The position numbers were made by a program, and so were the translations under genes. Below the pieces are notes generated by a model that had not been told where the DNA came from, did no database searches, and worked only from the letters and a program-made list of their open reading frames with translations. Below, piece by piece: positions 35,931 to 45,435 of a DNA stretch of 64,000 nt. The stretch's first letter is position 1, and every line of letters begins with the position of its first letter. Source of the DNA: Gemmatimonadota bacterium (GTDB lineage Bacteria; Gemmatimonadota; Gemmatimonadetes; Longimicrobiales; Gaopeijiaceae); contig JAOUPR010000006.1 in assembly GCA_029879725.1 (NCBI GenBank), forward strand, positions 1-64,000, written 5' to 3'.

Positions 35931-37267
35931 GAGCGCGTACCTTCGCGGCCGTCGCCGCCCTGTTCCTGGGAGCCCTGGCCCCCCTCGCGGCCCAGACTCC
36001 CACCCTGGCCCTGGTGGGCGGGCGCGTCCTGGACGGATACGGAGGTCCCATCCTGGAGAACGGGACGGTGCTCATCGCGGGGGAGCGCATCGTGGCGGTG
36101 GGGCCGTCCTCGCAGGTGGACGTCCCCGCCGGGGTGCGGGTGGTGAACACCCAGGGGATGACGGTCATGCCCGGGCTCTGCGACATGCACGTCCACCTCC
36201 AGCTCCTGGGGCACGGCGACTACCAGCGCTGGGACGAGCTCTACGGCGAGCGCAACGAGGAGGTCATGGCCATGGCGGCCGGACAACTCCTCCAGGCCGG
36301 CGTGACGTGCGCCCGCGACCTGGGTGGTCCACTGGACGAGCTCGTGGCCACGAAGCGGAAGATCGCCGCCGGAGAGATCCCCGGGCCGCGCCTCTTCATC
36401 TCCGGGCCCTTCCTCCAGCACGCGCCCTACGAGCCCTGGCAGGCGGACTACCGCTGGGGCGTGAACGGCGCCCAGGACGCCGCCGCCAAGACGCGGCGTC
36501 TCATCGAGGCGGGCGTGGACGTGATCAAGCTCATCGACCAGGACCAGCTCACCCACGACGAGGTGGCGGCCATCGTGGCCACGGCCCACGCCGCCGGCCG
36601 TCCCGTGGTGGCGCACGCCCACCGCATGGAGGAGATCCGCGTGGGGCTCGAGCACGGAGTCGACAACTTCGAGCACACGGGGCTGGGGACCGCTCCGGGA
36701 TACGCCCCCGACGTGCTCCAGGCGCTGCGGGAGCGGAACACCGGCCTGTGGTGGACGCCCACCATCTCCCCGCTCTACGTGATGCAGTATACGGGCGAAG
36801 TGTTTCCGGAGCGCCTGGACGATCCTTCGTGGCGCGCGGGCATCCCCGATGGGATCGCCGACGAGATCCGGGAGTCGCTGAGCGCCATCCCGCACCTCCC
36901 CTACTACGCCCTCTTCCCCAGCCGCATCCCCCGCCTCCCCACCAAGTTCGCCCAGCTTCGCGAGACGGGCGTGCGCATGCTCATCGGCACCGACTCGGGG
37001 ATCCCCTCCATGTTCCACATCGACTCGACGTGGAGGGAGATGGCCAAGTGGGAGGATCTGGGGGTGCCGTCCATGGAGATCATCCAGTCGGCCACCCTGT
37101 GGCCGGCCCGCTTCCTGAGGCAGGACGCCGAGTTCGGGACCGTCGAGGCGGGCAAGCTCGCCGACATCATCGCGGTACGGGGCGACCCCCTCACCGACAT
37201 GGGAGCGATGCGGTACGTGGAGCTCGTGGTGAAGGGCGGCGAAGTGGTTCGGGAGGGCGCACGGTGA
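35927..37267 (+). CDS. Secreted amidohydrolase (imidazolonepropionase-like)
   Basis: A 446-residue exported enzyme with a signal peptide (…APLAAQ). The amidohydrolase fold begins LALVGGRVLDGYGG. The metal motif HVH (88-90) lies in DMHVH, further histidines in VVAHAHRMEEI, and the catalytic Asp is probably that of IGTDSGIP. The C-terminus is the usual EAGKLADIIAVRGDPL. Such proteins act as prolidase-like or N-acyl-amino-acid hydrolases. It is coupled on both sides (ATGA with the M20 gene, GTGA with the propeller lipoprotein), implying a shared pathway for amide or dipeptide breakdown in the periplasm. Confidence 0.92.
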   Translation: MRARTFAAVAALFLGALAPLAAQTPTLALVGGRVLDGYGGPILENGTVLIAGERIVAVGPSSQVDVPAGVRVVNTQGMTVMPGLCDMHVHLQLLGHGDYQRWDELYGERNEEVMAMAAGQLLQAGVTCARDLGGPLDELVATKRKIAAGEIPGPRLFISGPFLQHAPYEPWQADYRWGVNGAQDAAAKTRRLIEAGVDVIKLIDQDQLTHDEVAAIVATAHAAGRPVVAHAHRMEEIRVGLEHGVDNFEHTGLGTAPGYAPDVLQALRERNTGLWWTPTISPLYVMQYTGEVFPERLDDPSWRAGIPDGIADEIRESLSAIPHLPYYALFPSRIPRLPTKFAQLRETGVRMLIGTDSGIPSMFHIDSTWREMAKWEDLGVPSMEIIQSATLWPARFLRQDAEFGTVEAGKLADIIAVRGDPLTDMGAMRYVELVVKGGEVVREGAR

Positions 37268-38493
37268 AGCGGCGGGGTGGACTCGCCGCGTGGGCCGCGG
37301 TCGGACCCATGGCCCTCGGAGTGCTCGCGTCCGGGTGCGGAGATGGCGGCGCCGGGAGCGGGCTCCGCTCCGAGGTGCGCGACAGCGCCGGGATCGTCAT
37401 CGTGGAGAACCAGGCGCCGCCCGCGGACCTCTCGCCACTCTGGACGCTCGCCGAGGCGCCGGCGCTGGACATCGGGGTCCTGGAGGGAGAGGACACGTAT
37501 CAGCTCTTCCAGGTGCGCGACGCCCGCCGCCTCGACGACGGCAGGATCCTGGTGGCCAACGGCGGGAGTCAGGAGGTCCGGGTATTCGACGCGGCAGGGG
37601 TCTTCCTGACCGCGTTCGGGCAGGCCGGCGATGGCCCCGGCGAGTTCCGCTATGTCGCCTCCCTCGAGATCCTCCCCGGCGATTCGATCCTCGTGTGGGA
37701 CCGATCGCATTCCCGCCTGTCGGTGTTCGGGCCCGCCTTCGAGTTCGCGCGTTCCTTCTCGCTGGCGGGGACGGAGACGGCACCGCGCGCCCAGTTCCTG
37801 GACCTCCTCGGCGACGGGAGGATCGTGGGGGGCGGCACCGTCACCCCGGACATGAGCGCGCTCCCGCCCACCGGGGTCAGTCGCTTCGACGTGACCCGGA
37901 CGGTGCACGACCTTTCGGGCGCGGTCACCGCCGATCTGGGAACGCACCCGGGAGCGGAGCGGTTCATCCGCGCGGGAGGCGGGACCATCTCCGTCTGGGT
38001 GTCCCCCATGTACCGCACGGCGGTCGCGCTGGGATGGCGGGGCGACGTGGTCATCGCGACCAACGACGCCTACCGGTTCCAGGTGTACGGGCCCGACGGC
38101 ACCCTGACCCGCGTCGTGCGCATGGACCACCCACCCGTCCCCGTCACCGACGCGGACCGGAGCGCCTACGTGGAAACGCAGGTCCGTGATCTGGACGACG
38201 AACGGGCACGCGCGGTGCGGGCCGACCTGGCCGACGTGACCTGGCCCGACACCCACCCCGCGTACGGAACGGTCCTCGTCGACGCCCTGGATCGTCTCTG
38301 GGTGGAAGACTACAGGCGTCCCGGAGACGACTCCGCGCCCACGTGGACCGTGTTCGACCCCGACGGCAGGGTCCTCGGGAAGGTCGGGACTCCGGCGGGG
38401 CTGGTGATCCACGAGATCGGCGCGGACTACGTGCTGGGCCGCGCCCCCGACGACCTGGACGTGGAGCACGTCCAGTTGTGGGAGGTGCGGTAG
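37264..38493 (+). CDS. 6-bladed beta-propeller lipoprotein
   Basis: GTG 37264 overlaps the upstream TGA as GTGA and starts a 409-residue lipoprotein with Cys25 after LASG. The family marker DSAGIVIVEN follows. Blade strands such as FDAAGVFLTAFGQAGDGPGEF and YGPDGTLTRVVRM mark the NHL/6-bladed-propeller fold. It is a paralogue of the gene at 22928-24187. As the third gene of the M20-amidohydrolase operon it may bind the substrate or product at the membrane. Confidence 0.85.
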   Translation: MKRRGGLAAWAAVGPMALGVLASGCGDGGAGSGLRSEVRDSAGIVIVENQAPPADLSPLWTLAEAPALDIGVLEGEDTYQLFQVRDARRLDDGRILVANGGSQEVRVFDAAGVFLTAFGQAGDGPGEFRYVASLEILPGDSILVWDRSHSRLSVFGPAFEFARSFSLAGTETAPRAQFLDLLGDGRIVGGGTVTPDMSALPPTGVSRFDVTRTVHDLSGAVTADLGTHPGAERFIRAGGGTISVWVSPMYRTAVALGWRGDVVIATNDAYRFQVYGPDGTLTRVVRMDHPPVPVTDADRSAYVETQVRDLDDERARAVRADLADVTWPDTHPAYGTVLVDALDRLWVEDYRRPGDDSAPTWTVFDPDGRVLGKVGTPAGLVIHEIGADYVLGRAPDDLDVEHVQLWEVR

Positions 38494-38704
38494 GGGGGAT
38501 AGCGGCCTCACCCGCCCCCCGCTTCGCCACTCATCACCGAGGGCCGGACCGACGATCCCACGTCCGTCCGGCGTCCACGGTACGGCAGGGGTGTCGGTCG
38601 GAGAACGATTCCGCGTGCCCGTCGGCGCGGGCCGATGGGAAGGGGGATCGCCGCGTCCATGGGTGGATCGGTGGCGAACGTACCCTGGCCCGTACTTCCT
38701 GAGC

Positions 38705-38734
38705 CTGACACCTTGGGGGGAGCCTTCCTATACA
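38705..38734 (+). promoter_or_regulatory. Candidate sigma-70-like promoter before the DUF1579-like gene
   Basis: CTGACA (38705-38710) and TATACA (38729-38734) are 18 bases apart. A start near 38741 would leave a leader of only a few bases before TTG 38746 and would cut off the AAGGAG site, so the promoter and that site cannot both serve one transcript. Confidence 0.3.
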
Positions 38735-38745
38735 AGGAGCGTCCA

Positions 38746-39495
38746 TTGCATCCCTCTCGTGCCGTTGTCGTCGCCCTGGTCGGCGCGGGCGTCGTGACGG
38801 GCTCGGTCCCGCCCCGGATCGACGCCCGGCCGCCCGAGCCGGTGTCCGTCCATCGATGGGTACTCTCCGCCGCCCCCCCCGGCCCGACGGCCCAGGAGGC
38901 CCCACGGGCCTGCTCGGGAACGCAGTTTCGGGCTTTCGACTACTGGGTGGGGGAGTGGGTGGTCCGCGACGCCGAAGGGGCACGAGTCGGGACCAGCCGT
39001 GTCTCCGTCCGTTCGGACGGTTGCGCCCTCCTGGAGGAGTGGTCCGGGTCGAGTGGGTCCACGGGTATCAGCGTGAACTTCCATGACGAGGCCTCGGGCA
39101 GTTGGCATCAGGAGTGGGTCGGGGGGTCCGGGCTGATCCTCCACCTCGCCGGCAACCTCCGGGAAGGCGTCATGACACTGGAGGGTACGAGGGAGACCTC
39201 GCGGGGCACCGTCCGGGATCGGCTCCGGTGGATCCCCCTGGACGACGGACGAGTGGAGCAGCACTGGGAGATCTCGGTGGACGGCGGCACCGGATGGGAA
39301 ACGGTCTTCCAGGGCTTCTACGAACCCTCCGCACGACAAGGTATCCTCCCTCACTCGCCCGACCCCACCTCCCCTGCATCACGGAGTTCGATGCTCCACC
39401 CGCGGGGGTCGCGGGACGGAGGAGCCCCCCGCGATGCCGGGACACCGGTCGCGGTTGTCGCCCCCGGACAACCAGGGCGCCGGCCAGCCGCCTGA
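38746..39495 (+). CDS. Exported DUF1579-like (lipocalin-type) protein
   Basis: The TTG at 38746 is six bases after a strong AAGGAG (38734-38739) and opens a hydrophobic export signal (SRAVVVALVGAGVVTG). The 249-residue product contains FDYWVGEWVVRDAEG, a repeated pattern in which a Trp-rich beta sandwich follows (GCALLEEWSG, SWHQEWVGGSG, LEGTRETSRG, WEISVDGGTGW). This resembles the DUF1579-type beta-barrel family; function is unknown. The last ~50 residues are low-complexity Pro/Gly/Arg and may be an over-run. Confidence 0.7.
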   Translation: MHPSRAVVVALVGAGVVTGSVPPRIDARPPEPVSVHRWVLSAAPPGPTAQEAPRACSGTQFRAFDYWVGEWVVRDAEGARVGTSRVSVRSDGCALLEEWSGSSGSTGISVNFHDEASGSWHQEWVGGSGLILHLAGNLREGVMTLEGTRETSRGTVRDRLRWIPLDDGRVEQHWEISVDGGTGWETVFQGFYEPSARQGILPHSPDPTSPASRSSMLHPRGSRDGGAPRDAGTPVAVVAPGQPGRRPAA

Positions 39496-39759
39496 GAACA
39501 CCCCACGACGCCCCATCCCCGCTCCATGGCTCCACACCGTTCCCGATCCGGGGGCGGAGGGGGGAGCGACGAACCGGGTGAGATCCTGGCCCCGACGAGG
39601 CGGTGATCCCCGGGCCGTCGGCGTCGACCTTCCTGGGCCAGGCACCGTCGGTCCCCTCGACTCAAGGTACGCGACCATCGTGCCGACAATCTCCATCCTG
39701 AGGGCGCGCCGTGCGCGGGCCCCTCCCCGGCGATCCCCTTCCAGGAGAGAGAGGTCGAG

Positions 39760-40269
39760 ATGTCTCAGGTCGTTGCAGAGCCCATGGAACAGGTTCAGGT
39801 CAGGCAACGGGGGGGCAAGTACCTCAGCTTCTTCCTCGACGAGGAGGAGTACGGCATCGAGATCCTCCGGGTACGGGAGATCATCGGATTGATGCCGATC
39901 ACGCAGGTGCCTCGGACGCCTCCCTCCATCCGAGGCATCATCAACCTCAGGGGAAAGGTCATTCCCGTTCTGGACCTCCGGCGGCGTTTCCGGCTGCCCG
40001 AGGTGGAAGCGACCCAGCAGACGTGCATCATCGTGGTCCAGAGCCACGAAGACGTCGTCGGGATCGTCGTGGACAAGGTCTCCGAGGTGCTCGACATCGG
40101 GGCACAGGACATCGACGACGCACCCGCCTTCGGACGGGACGTGGAGACCGACTACATCCTGGGCATCGGCAAGTACGAGGGTCGCGTGCGGCTCCTCCTG
40201 GACATAGACCGCGTGTTGGACTTCGAGACGTTCCGTGGCCTTTCTCTTCCCGATGCCCAGGGGGCGTGA
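39760..40269 (+). CDS. cheW: Chemotaxis adaptor CheW
   Basis: A 169-residue CheW domain protein that bridges chemoreceptors and the CheA kinase. Typical segments are YLSFFLDEEEYGIEILRVREIIG, ITQVPRTPPSIRGIINLRGKVIPVLDLR, VVQSHEDVVGIVVDKVSEVL and YILGIGKYEGRVRLLLDIDRVL. AGGAGAGAGAGG before ATG 39760 supports the start. It is the first gene of a three-gene unit with an outer-membrane porin (start one base after this stop) and a chemoreceptor. No cheA, cheR or cheY is in the window. Confidence 0.95.
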   Translation: MSQVVAEPMEQVQVRQRGGKYLSFFLDEEEYGIEILRVREIIGLMPITQVPRTPPSIRGIINLRGKVIPVLDLRRRFRLPEVEATQQTCIIVVQSHEDVVGIVVDKVSEVLDIGAQDIDDAPAFGRDVETDYILGIGKYEGRVRLLLDIDRVLDFETFRGLSLPDAQGA

Positions 40270-40270
40270 G

Positions 40271-41677
40271 ATGATCCGCATCGTAGGCCGTGGGCGGCAC
40301 GCCGTCATGATCACGGCGCTTCTGGTGTTGGGGGCCACGCTCCCCGGAGGCGCGAGCGCGCAGGGGATCAGCGCGATCCTCGACCGCCTCGATCGCCTGG
40401 AAGGGCAGGTCGCACAACTGGATCGGAGTCGACCGGGTCCGGTGACGGTGCCTCCCGGGTCCCGAGCCACGGAAGCCGACGTCACGGCGATTGCCGAGCG
40501 ACTGACCCGCCTGGAGGAACGCCTGGAGACGCTGGCGGCCCCGCGTGAACGGGACGCCGCCGGAGAAGTGGCATCCCTGGAGGAGGCCGTGGCGTCTCTC
40601 GCCGCCGTCGTGCAGGGCCTGGTCGCGTGGCATGCGGGCCCGGACACCGCGGCAGGGGCACCCGAGTCCACGGAAGTCCAGGATGCCTCCGAGGTATTCC
40701 CGGACGGCGGAGAGACGGCGGCATCCGACCCCACCCAGGTGGCGACGCCGGGAGGGGTGGAGATATCCGGCTTCGTGGACGCGAGCTACTTCCATGACCG
40801 GGGGTCCGCCGCCACGAGCACCTTCGGACTGGATCAGGTTGAGGTGAACATCCGCAGGGCCATCGGCTCCGTGGGTGTCGTCCGTGCGGACGTGGAGTGG
40901 GTCAACGACGGTGCCGGCGGTTTCGCGCTGGACGTGGAGCAGGGTTTCCTCCAGTTCAACCTACCGGGCAACGGCGGTGTGACGGTGTCGTTCGGAAAGT
41001 TCAATGCCCCCATCGGATTCGAGCTCCTGGACCCCGCCGACATGTACCAGTTCTCGCATGCCCTGGTCTTCAACCACGGACTCCCCACGAACCTCACCGG
41101 CGCCATGGTGGCCTTCCCCCTCGGAGGGAGAGCCGATCTGGCCGCGTACGTGGTGAACGGATGGGACCAGAACACCGACGTCGCCGCCGGGAAGACCTAC
41201 GGGGGTCGCTTGGGGATGGCGTTGGCGGAAGGGATCGCCCTGGGCGTCTCCGCGATCGTGGACGGTGGGGATGAAGCGGTGGACGCGGTGCGCGTATTCG
41301 ACGCCGACCTCACCGTGGAGGCCGTTGAGGGATGGACGCTGGGCGCCGAGGTCAACCACGGGGTCGGACGGAACGCGGCCTACCCCCAGGCGTGGAAGGG
41401 CCTGCTCGCCATGGCCCACAAGGACTTCAGCGACCGCTACGGCTTGACGCTCCGCTATGACGCGTTCGACGACGGCGAAGGGACCCGACTGGGGACGGGC
41501 GCCCCGGAGGTCCGTCAGGCATTCGCCTTCGCGCCCACCTTCGTTCTGGGCGACGGCATGGGCGCCCTCATCGAATTGCGGACCGACTGGTCCGACCACG
41601 ACGTATTCGAGACGCGGGACGGGGCGCCTTCGCGGTCCTTGGTGACCCTCGCGTTCGAGATGACCTACACCTTTTAG
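40271..41677 (+). CDS. Outer-membrane porin-like protein with periplasmic coiled coil
   Basis: A 468-residue exported protein with a signal peptide (…GGASAQ). Residues ~35-115 form a heptad-like coiled coil ([31 protein letters not shown]). From about residue 165 alternating beta strands build a porin-type barrel ([58 protein letters not shown]), closing with the C-terminal Phe signature ([10 protein letters not shown]). It resembles the DUF1597/PorP-like family with an N-terminal trimerising coil. It begins one base after cheW and is 50 bases before the chemoreceptor. Confidence 0.85.
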   Translation: MIRIVGRGRHAVMITALLVLGATLPGGASAQGISAILDRLDRLEGQVAQLDRSRPGPVTVPPGSRATEADVTAIAERLTRLEERLETLAAPRERDAAGEVASLEEAVASLAAVVQGLVAWHAGPDTAAGAPESTEVQDASEVFPDGGETAASDPTQVATPGGVEISGFVDASYFHDRGSAATSTFGLDQVEVNIRRAIGSVGVVRADVEWVNDGAGGFALDVEQGFLQFNLPGNGGVTVSFGKFNAPIGFELLDPADMYQFSHALVFNHGLPTNLTGAMVAFPLGGRADLAAYVVNGWDQNTDVAAGKTYGGRLGMALAEGIALGVSAIVDGGDEAVDAVRVFDADLTVEAVEGWTLGAEVNHGVGRNAAYPQAWKGLLAMAHKDFSDRYGLTLRYDAFDDGEGTRLGTGAPEVRQAFAFAPTFVLGDGMGALIELRTDWSDHDVFETRDGAPSRSLVTLAFEMTYTF

Positions 41678-41727
41678 CAGTCAGGCGCCACGGCGGCAGA
41701 ACCCGCACTACGACAGGAGAAGTGAGT

Positions 41728-44466
41728 ATGATGTCCATGAAGAACTGGAAGATGCGGCCCCGGGTGGTCGCCGCTTTCCTGGTGGCGGGGATCGTCCCCT
41801 TGGTCGTGGCGGGCTGGTTCGCCTCCAACCGGGCCTCGGCCGCCTTGGAGGACCAGGCGTTCGCCCAGCTCGAGACCGTCCGTGCCATCAAGGCCGGGCA
41901 GGTCCAGGCCTACTTCAGCGAGCGCATGGGAGACCTGGACGTCCTCGCGGCCAACCCCTTCGTGAAGATGGCCGTGGTGGAGTTGGAAGCCGCCACCGCC
42001 GCCGCCGAGGCAAGGGGCGTCCGGGAACAGGATCTCATGAGTGACGCGGGATACCGCCGCGTCCACGACGTGTACGATCCGGTGCTGAAGCACTACATGG
42101 AGGTCTACGGATACTACGACATCTTCCTCATCGGGACGCGGGTGGGACGGGTGAACTACACCGTCACCAAGGAACCGGACTTCGGTACGCACCTCGCCGA
42201 CGAGAGCCACCACCTGGCCCGGCTCTGGGAGCAGACCGTGGGCAGCGGCCGGCCCAACACCACGGACATGGAGCCCTACGCTCCCTCGGCCGGAGCTCCG
42301 GCCATGTTCATCGCGACGCCCGTGGAGGATGGCGGGAGGGTCATCGGCGTGCTGGCGATGCAGATCTCGTCCGAGCAGATCAACAAGATCATGCAGGAGC
42401 GGACGGGGATGGGAGAGACGGGCGAGAGCTATCTCATCGGCCCGGGCAAGCGCATGCGTTCCGACTCGTACCTGGACCCCCGGGGTCATTCCCTGGCCGC
42501 GTCCTTCGCCGGAACCGTGGAAGTCAACGGCGTGGACACCGAAGCCGCCACCCGCGCCCTGGGCGGAGAAACCGCGGCGGACGTCATCATCGACTACAAC
42601 GGGAACCCGGTCTATTCGGCCTTCCAGCCGGTGGACCTCCCCGGTGGGATCCGTTGGGCGTTGCTCTCGGAGATCGACGTGGCCGAGGTACGGCAACCCA
42701 TCGCGACGCTCCAGAGGGGTATCCTCCTGATGTCGATTGTCGCCGGCATCCTCGTGGGGCTGTTCGCTCTGTTCACGGCGGGCGGAATCGCCACGCCGGT
42801 GGTGAAGCTCGCCGAGGCGGCGAAGGCCATCGCCAAGGGTGACTTCAGCCAGCGAGTCACGCTGGACCGGGGCGATGAGCTCGGCGAACTGGCCGGCTCC
42901 TTCGGGGAGATGTCCGCCGCCGTGCAGGCCGTGGTGGCGGAGCTCGGCGGAACGGCGGACGCGGTGAAGGCGGGGAGGCTGTCGCACCGCGGAGACGCGA
43001 GACGGTTCCAGGGAACCTACGCGGATCTCGTGACGGGCGTGAACGGAGTGGTGGACTCTTTCGTGACGCCGATCTCGGTGACCTCTCACTACCTGGCGGA
43101 CATCAGCGCCGGGACGATCCCGGACAAGATCACGGAGAAGTACCACGGGGACTTCGATCAGATCAAGAGCGCGCTGAACCAACTCGTGGACGTCATGACG
43201 GGGCTGCTGGGCGAGACGCGGGCGCTGACGGCGTCGGCGCTGGCCGGGGACCTGTCGGCGCGGGGCGACGCGAAGCGGTACCACGGCGGCTGGCACGACC
43301 TGGTGGGCGGGATCAACGAAACGTTGGACGCCGTGATCGAGCCGGTCAAGGAAGCACAGACGGTTCTGGAGCGTGTGGCGGGCCAGGACCTGACGGCGCG
43401 GATGGTGGGGACCTACAAGGGGGACCACGCGCGGATCAAGGAAGCCCTGAACGCGGCCGTGGACAACCTGGACGAGGGGATGACGCAGGTACAGGCGGCC
43501 GCGGAACAGGTGGCGTCGGCGTCGGACGAGATCAGCAGCGGAAGCCAGTCGCTGGCCCAGAGCACTTCGGAGCAGGCGAGCACGTTGGAGGAGATCTCGA
43601 GTTCGCTCCAGGAGATGACCTCGATGACGCAGCAAAGCGCGACCAACGCCCACGAGGCGAAGGGGCTGTCGGATGCGGCGCGCCAGTACTCGGAGAAGGG
43701 GATGGAGTCCATGCGCCGCCTGGCCGGAGCGGTGGAGAAGATCAAGGCGTCGTCGGATCAGACGGCGAAGATCGTGAAGACCATCGACGAGATCGCGTTC
43801 CAGACGAATCTCCTGGCGCTGAACGCGGCCGTGGAGGCCGCCCGCGCCGGAGACGCGGGGAAGGGCTTCGCGGTGGTGGCGGAAGAAGTCCGGAACCTCG
43901 CGATGCGGTCGGCGGAAGCGGCCAAGAACACGGCGACCCTCATCGAGGAGTCGGTCGGCAACGCGGAGGGGGGCGTGGCGCTGAACGCGGAGGTGATGGG
44001 CAACCTGGAGGAGATCACGTCGCAGGTGGTGAAGGTGAGCGAGGTGATGGCGGAGATCACGGCGGCGTCGGAGCAGCAGAGCGAGGGGATCAATCAGGTG
44101 ACGACGGCCGTGGAGCAGATGAACCAGGTGACGCAGCAGACCGCCGCGAATGCCGAGGAGAGTTCGAGCGCATCGGAGGAGCTGTCGGGCCAGGCGGAGG
44201 AATTGAAGTCTCTGGTCGGCCGGTACGCCCTGACGGCGGGGCGTGCGGTCGTGGGTGCCTCGGGGACTCGCGGTGGCCAGGGTTCGTACGGGACGGCGGG
44301 CCCCGGGAACGGGCACGCCGGAAAGGCGCGGGGGTGGGGGAAGTCGCACAACGGGGGGTCACGGCGGCCGGAAGTGGCGCGTGCGATCCACCGCGGTGGA
44401 GTAGCGGGGGCCTCGGCGTCGGACCTGATCCCCTTCGACGACGACGACGTGCTGGGCGAATTCTGA
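41728..44466 (+). CDS. Methyl-accepting chemotaxis protein with dCache-like sensor and five HAMP-type units
   Basis: A 912-residue chemoreceptor. A first membrane span (~12-30) precedes a ~300-residue periplasmic double-Cache-like sensor ([53 protein letters not shown]). A second span (~331-352) leads into a HAMP ([19 protein letters not shown]) and four more HAMP-like units ([60 protein letters not shown]). The signalling domain carries the hairpin tip [20 protein letters not shown] (about 686-705). There is no C-terminal NWETF-type tether; a Gly-rich linker ends in [17 protein letters not shown] eight bases before ATG 41728 fixes the start. Confidence 0.93.
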   Translation: MMSMKNWKMRPRVVAAFLVAGIVPLVVAGWFASNRASAALEDQAFAQLETVRAIKAGQVQAYFSERMGDLDVLAANPFVKMAVVELEAATAAAEARGVREQDLMSDAGYRRVHDVYDPVLKHYMEVYGYYDIFLIGTRVGRVNYTVTKEPDFGTHLADESHHLARLWEQTVGSGRPNTTDMEPYAPSAGAPAMFIATPVEDGGRVIGVLAMQISSEQINKIMQERTGMGETGESYLIGPGKRMRSDSYLDPRGHSLAASFAGTVEVNGVDTEAATRALGGETAADVIIDYNGNPVYSAFQPVDLPGGIRWALLSEIDVAEVRQPIATLQRGILLMSIVAGILVGLFALFTAGGIATPVVKLAEAAKAIAKGDFSQRVTLDRGDELGELAGSFGEMSAAVQAVVAELGGTADAVKAGRLSHRGDARRFQGTYADLVTGVNGVVDSFVTPISVTSHYLADISAGTIPDKITEKYHGDFDQIKSALNQLVDVMTGLLGETRALTASALAGDLSARGDAKRYHGGWHDLVGGINETLDAVIEPVKEAQTVLERVAGQDLTARMVGTYKGDHARIKEALNAAVDNLDEGMTQVQAAAEQVASASDEISSGSQSLAQSTSEQASTLEEISSSLQEMTSMTQQSATNAHEAKGLSDAARQYSEKGMESMRRLAGAVEKIKASSDQTAKIVKTIDEIAFQTNLLALNAAVEAARAGDAGKGFAVVAEEVRNLAMRSAEAAKNTATLIEESVGNAEGGVALNAEVMGNLEEITSQVVKVSEVMAEITAASEQQSEGINQVTTAVEQMNQVTQQTAANAEESSSASEELSGQAEELKSLVGRYALTAGRAVVGASGTRGGQGSYGTAGPGNGHAGKARGWGKSHNGGSRRPEVARAIHRGGVAGASASDLIPFDDDDVLGEF

Positions 44467-44841
44467 AGAAGGCGTAGCGCGGTACGCTCGCGGAACCCGC
44501 CACCGGCGGGCGTGTCAGGCCACGTGTTCCGACGGCCATGGGGTACTCCCACAGGGATTGGGGGGTACCCCATGGCGCATTTGCGGACGTCGAGTGACAA
44601 CGAACCGGACTCCCACGGAGACGCGAACGTCCGGATCACCGACGTGAGCGAATGGGAGAGCCTCCCCGAGGCCAGGCGAGCCCGGCAGGCCACGGCCCGG
44701 TAGCGGCAAGCATCGCTCCCCCCCGGACGAGGCGCCCCGATGACCCGTCGTGGAGCGCGCGCAGGGTGGTGGCCCCGGAGGGGCGTGCCACGCAGAGGGC
44801 CGACGCCGGCCGGACACCCTCACACACCCTTCTCCTACCCG
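44467..44841. other. Convergent intergenic region with one hairpin
   Basis: These 375 bases lie between the chemoreceptor and the convergent lipoprotein gene. The main feature is the hairpin at 44535-44576. An ATG at 44572 opens a 43-residue frame, but it starts inside the hairpin arm and lacks a ribosome site. Otherwise I see nothing. Confidence 0.6.
44535..44576. terminator. Strong hairpin between convergent genes
   Basis: A perfect 12-bp pair (44535-44546 with 44565-44576, arms GCCATGGGGTAC/GTACCCCATGGC) extends inward by four more pairs including one wobble, leaving a 10-base loop. It lies between the convergent chemoreceptor and PqiC-like genes, so a bidirectional terminator is the simplest reading, though there is no T-run. 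Confidence 0.6.
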
Positions 44842-45435
44842 CTACGGAGAGGCAGCGCCCCCCACCACCCGCCTCACCGCCGCCGCGATCTCCCGGCTCA
44901 ACGCCGCCAGGGCGCGGCTCTGCGCGTCCACCACGGCGGCCCGGTCGGGACCGGCGGCCGACTCGTGGACCACCGTGGTGCGGCGCTCCACCACCCCCCC
45001 GTCACCGGCGTCGACGATCCACCATGCGGCGTCCAGGACCACGGCTCCAGCCACGTCGGCCTCGAAGCGGCCCACCTCCACCGTGATCCCGTAATCGGGC
45101 GCCTCGGACCGGTGCCACGGGTAGGCGACGTAGGAGCTGGACGGGAGGAGCCGGGCGAGGTTCTCGCGGAGCGTACGGGGCACGTTCTCCCTCAGCGGCT
45201 CCGCCCAGCGATCCGACTCGGCCAGCGACACTTCGTGCTCGCTCACCCGCACCACGATCTGCGGCCGGTCCAGGTATCCGGGAAGGGTGACGGGCCCCAG
45301 GCCCAGGACCACCGGAACCGGAGCACCGGCCTCGAGCCCCGGCGGCGAGCTCAGCAGGAAGAAGGCGGACAGGTCCGGCTTGGCCCCGAGGCAACCGGCC
45401 ACCACCGCGGGGACCACCCACACGAATCGTCTCAT
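44842..45435 (-). CDS. ABC-type transport auxiliary lipoprotein, PqiC/YmbA-like
   Basis: A 197-residue lipoprotein (MRRFVWVVPAVVAGC, lipid-modified Cys15) with the PqiC-type fold: LSAFFLLSS near the N-terminus, LGLGPVTLPGYLDRPQIVVR, and LAESDRWAEPLRENVPRTLRENLARLLP. It should sit at the inner leaflet of the outer membrane and receive lipid from the MCE tunnel. Its ATG overlaps the MlaD-like stop as TGATG. It is the last gene of the Mla-type operon. Confidence 0.88.
   Translation of the reverse strand: MRRFVWVVPAVVAGCLGAKPDLSAFFLLSSPPGLEAGAPVPVVLGLGPVTLPGYLDRPQIVVRVSEHEVSLAESDRWAEPLRENVPRTLRENLARLLPSSSYVAYPWHRSEAPDYGITVEVGRFEADVAGAVVLDAAWWIVDAGDGGVVERRTTVVHESAAGPDRAAVVDAQSRALAALSREIAAAVRRVVGGAASP

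Noticed and set aside
44572-44703. A 43-residue frame starting in the right arm of the hairpin after the chemoreceptor
   Set aside because: No ribosome site, start within a probable terminator stem, polar sequence of no recognisable family.
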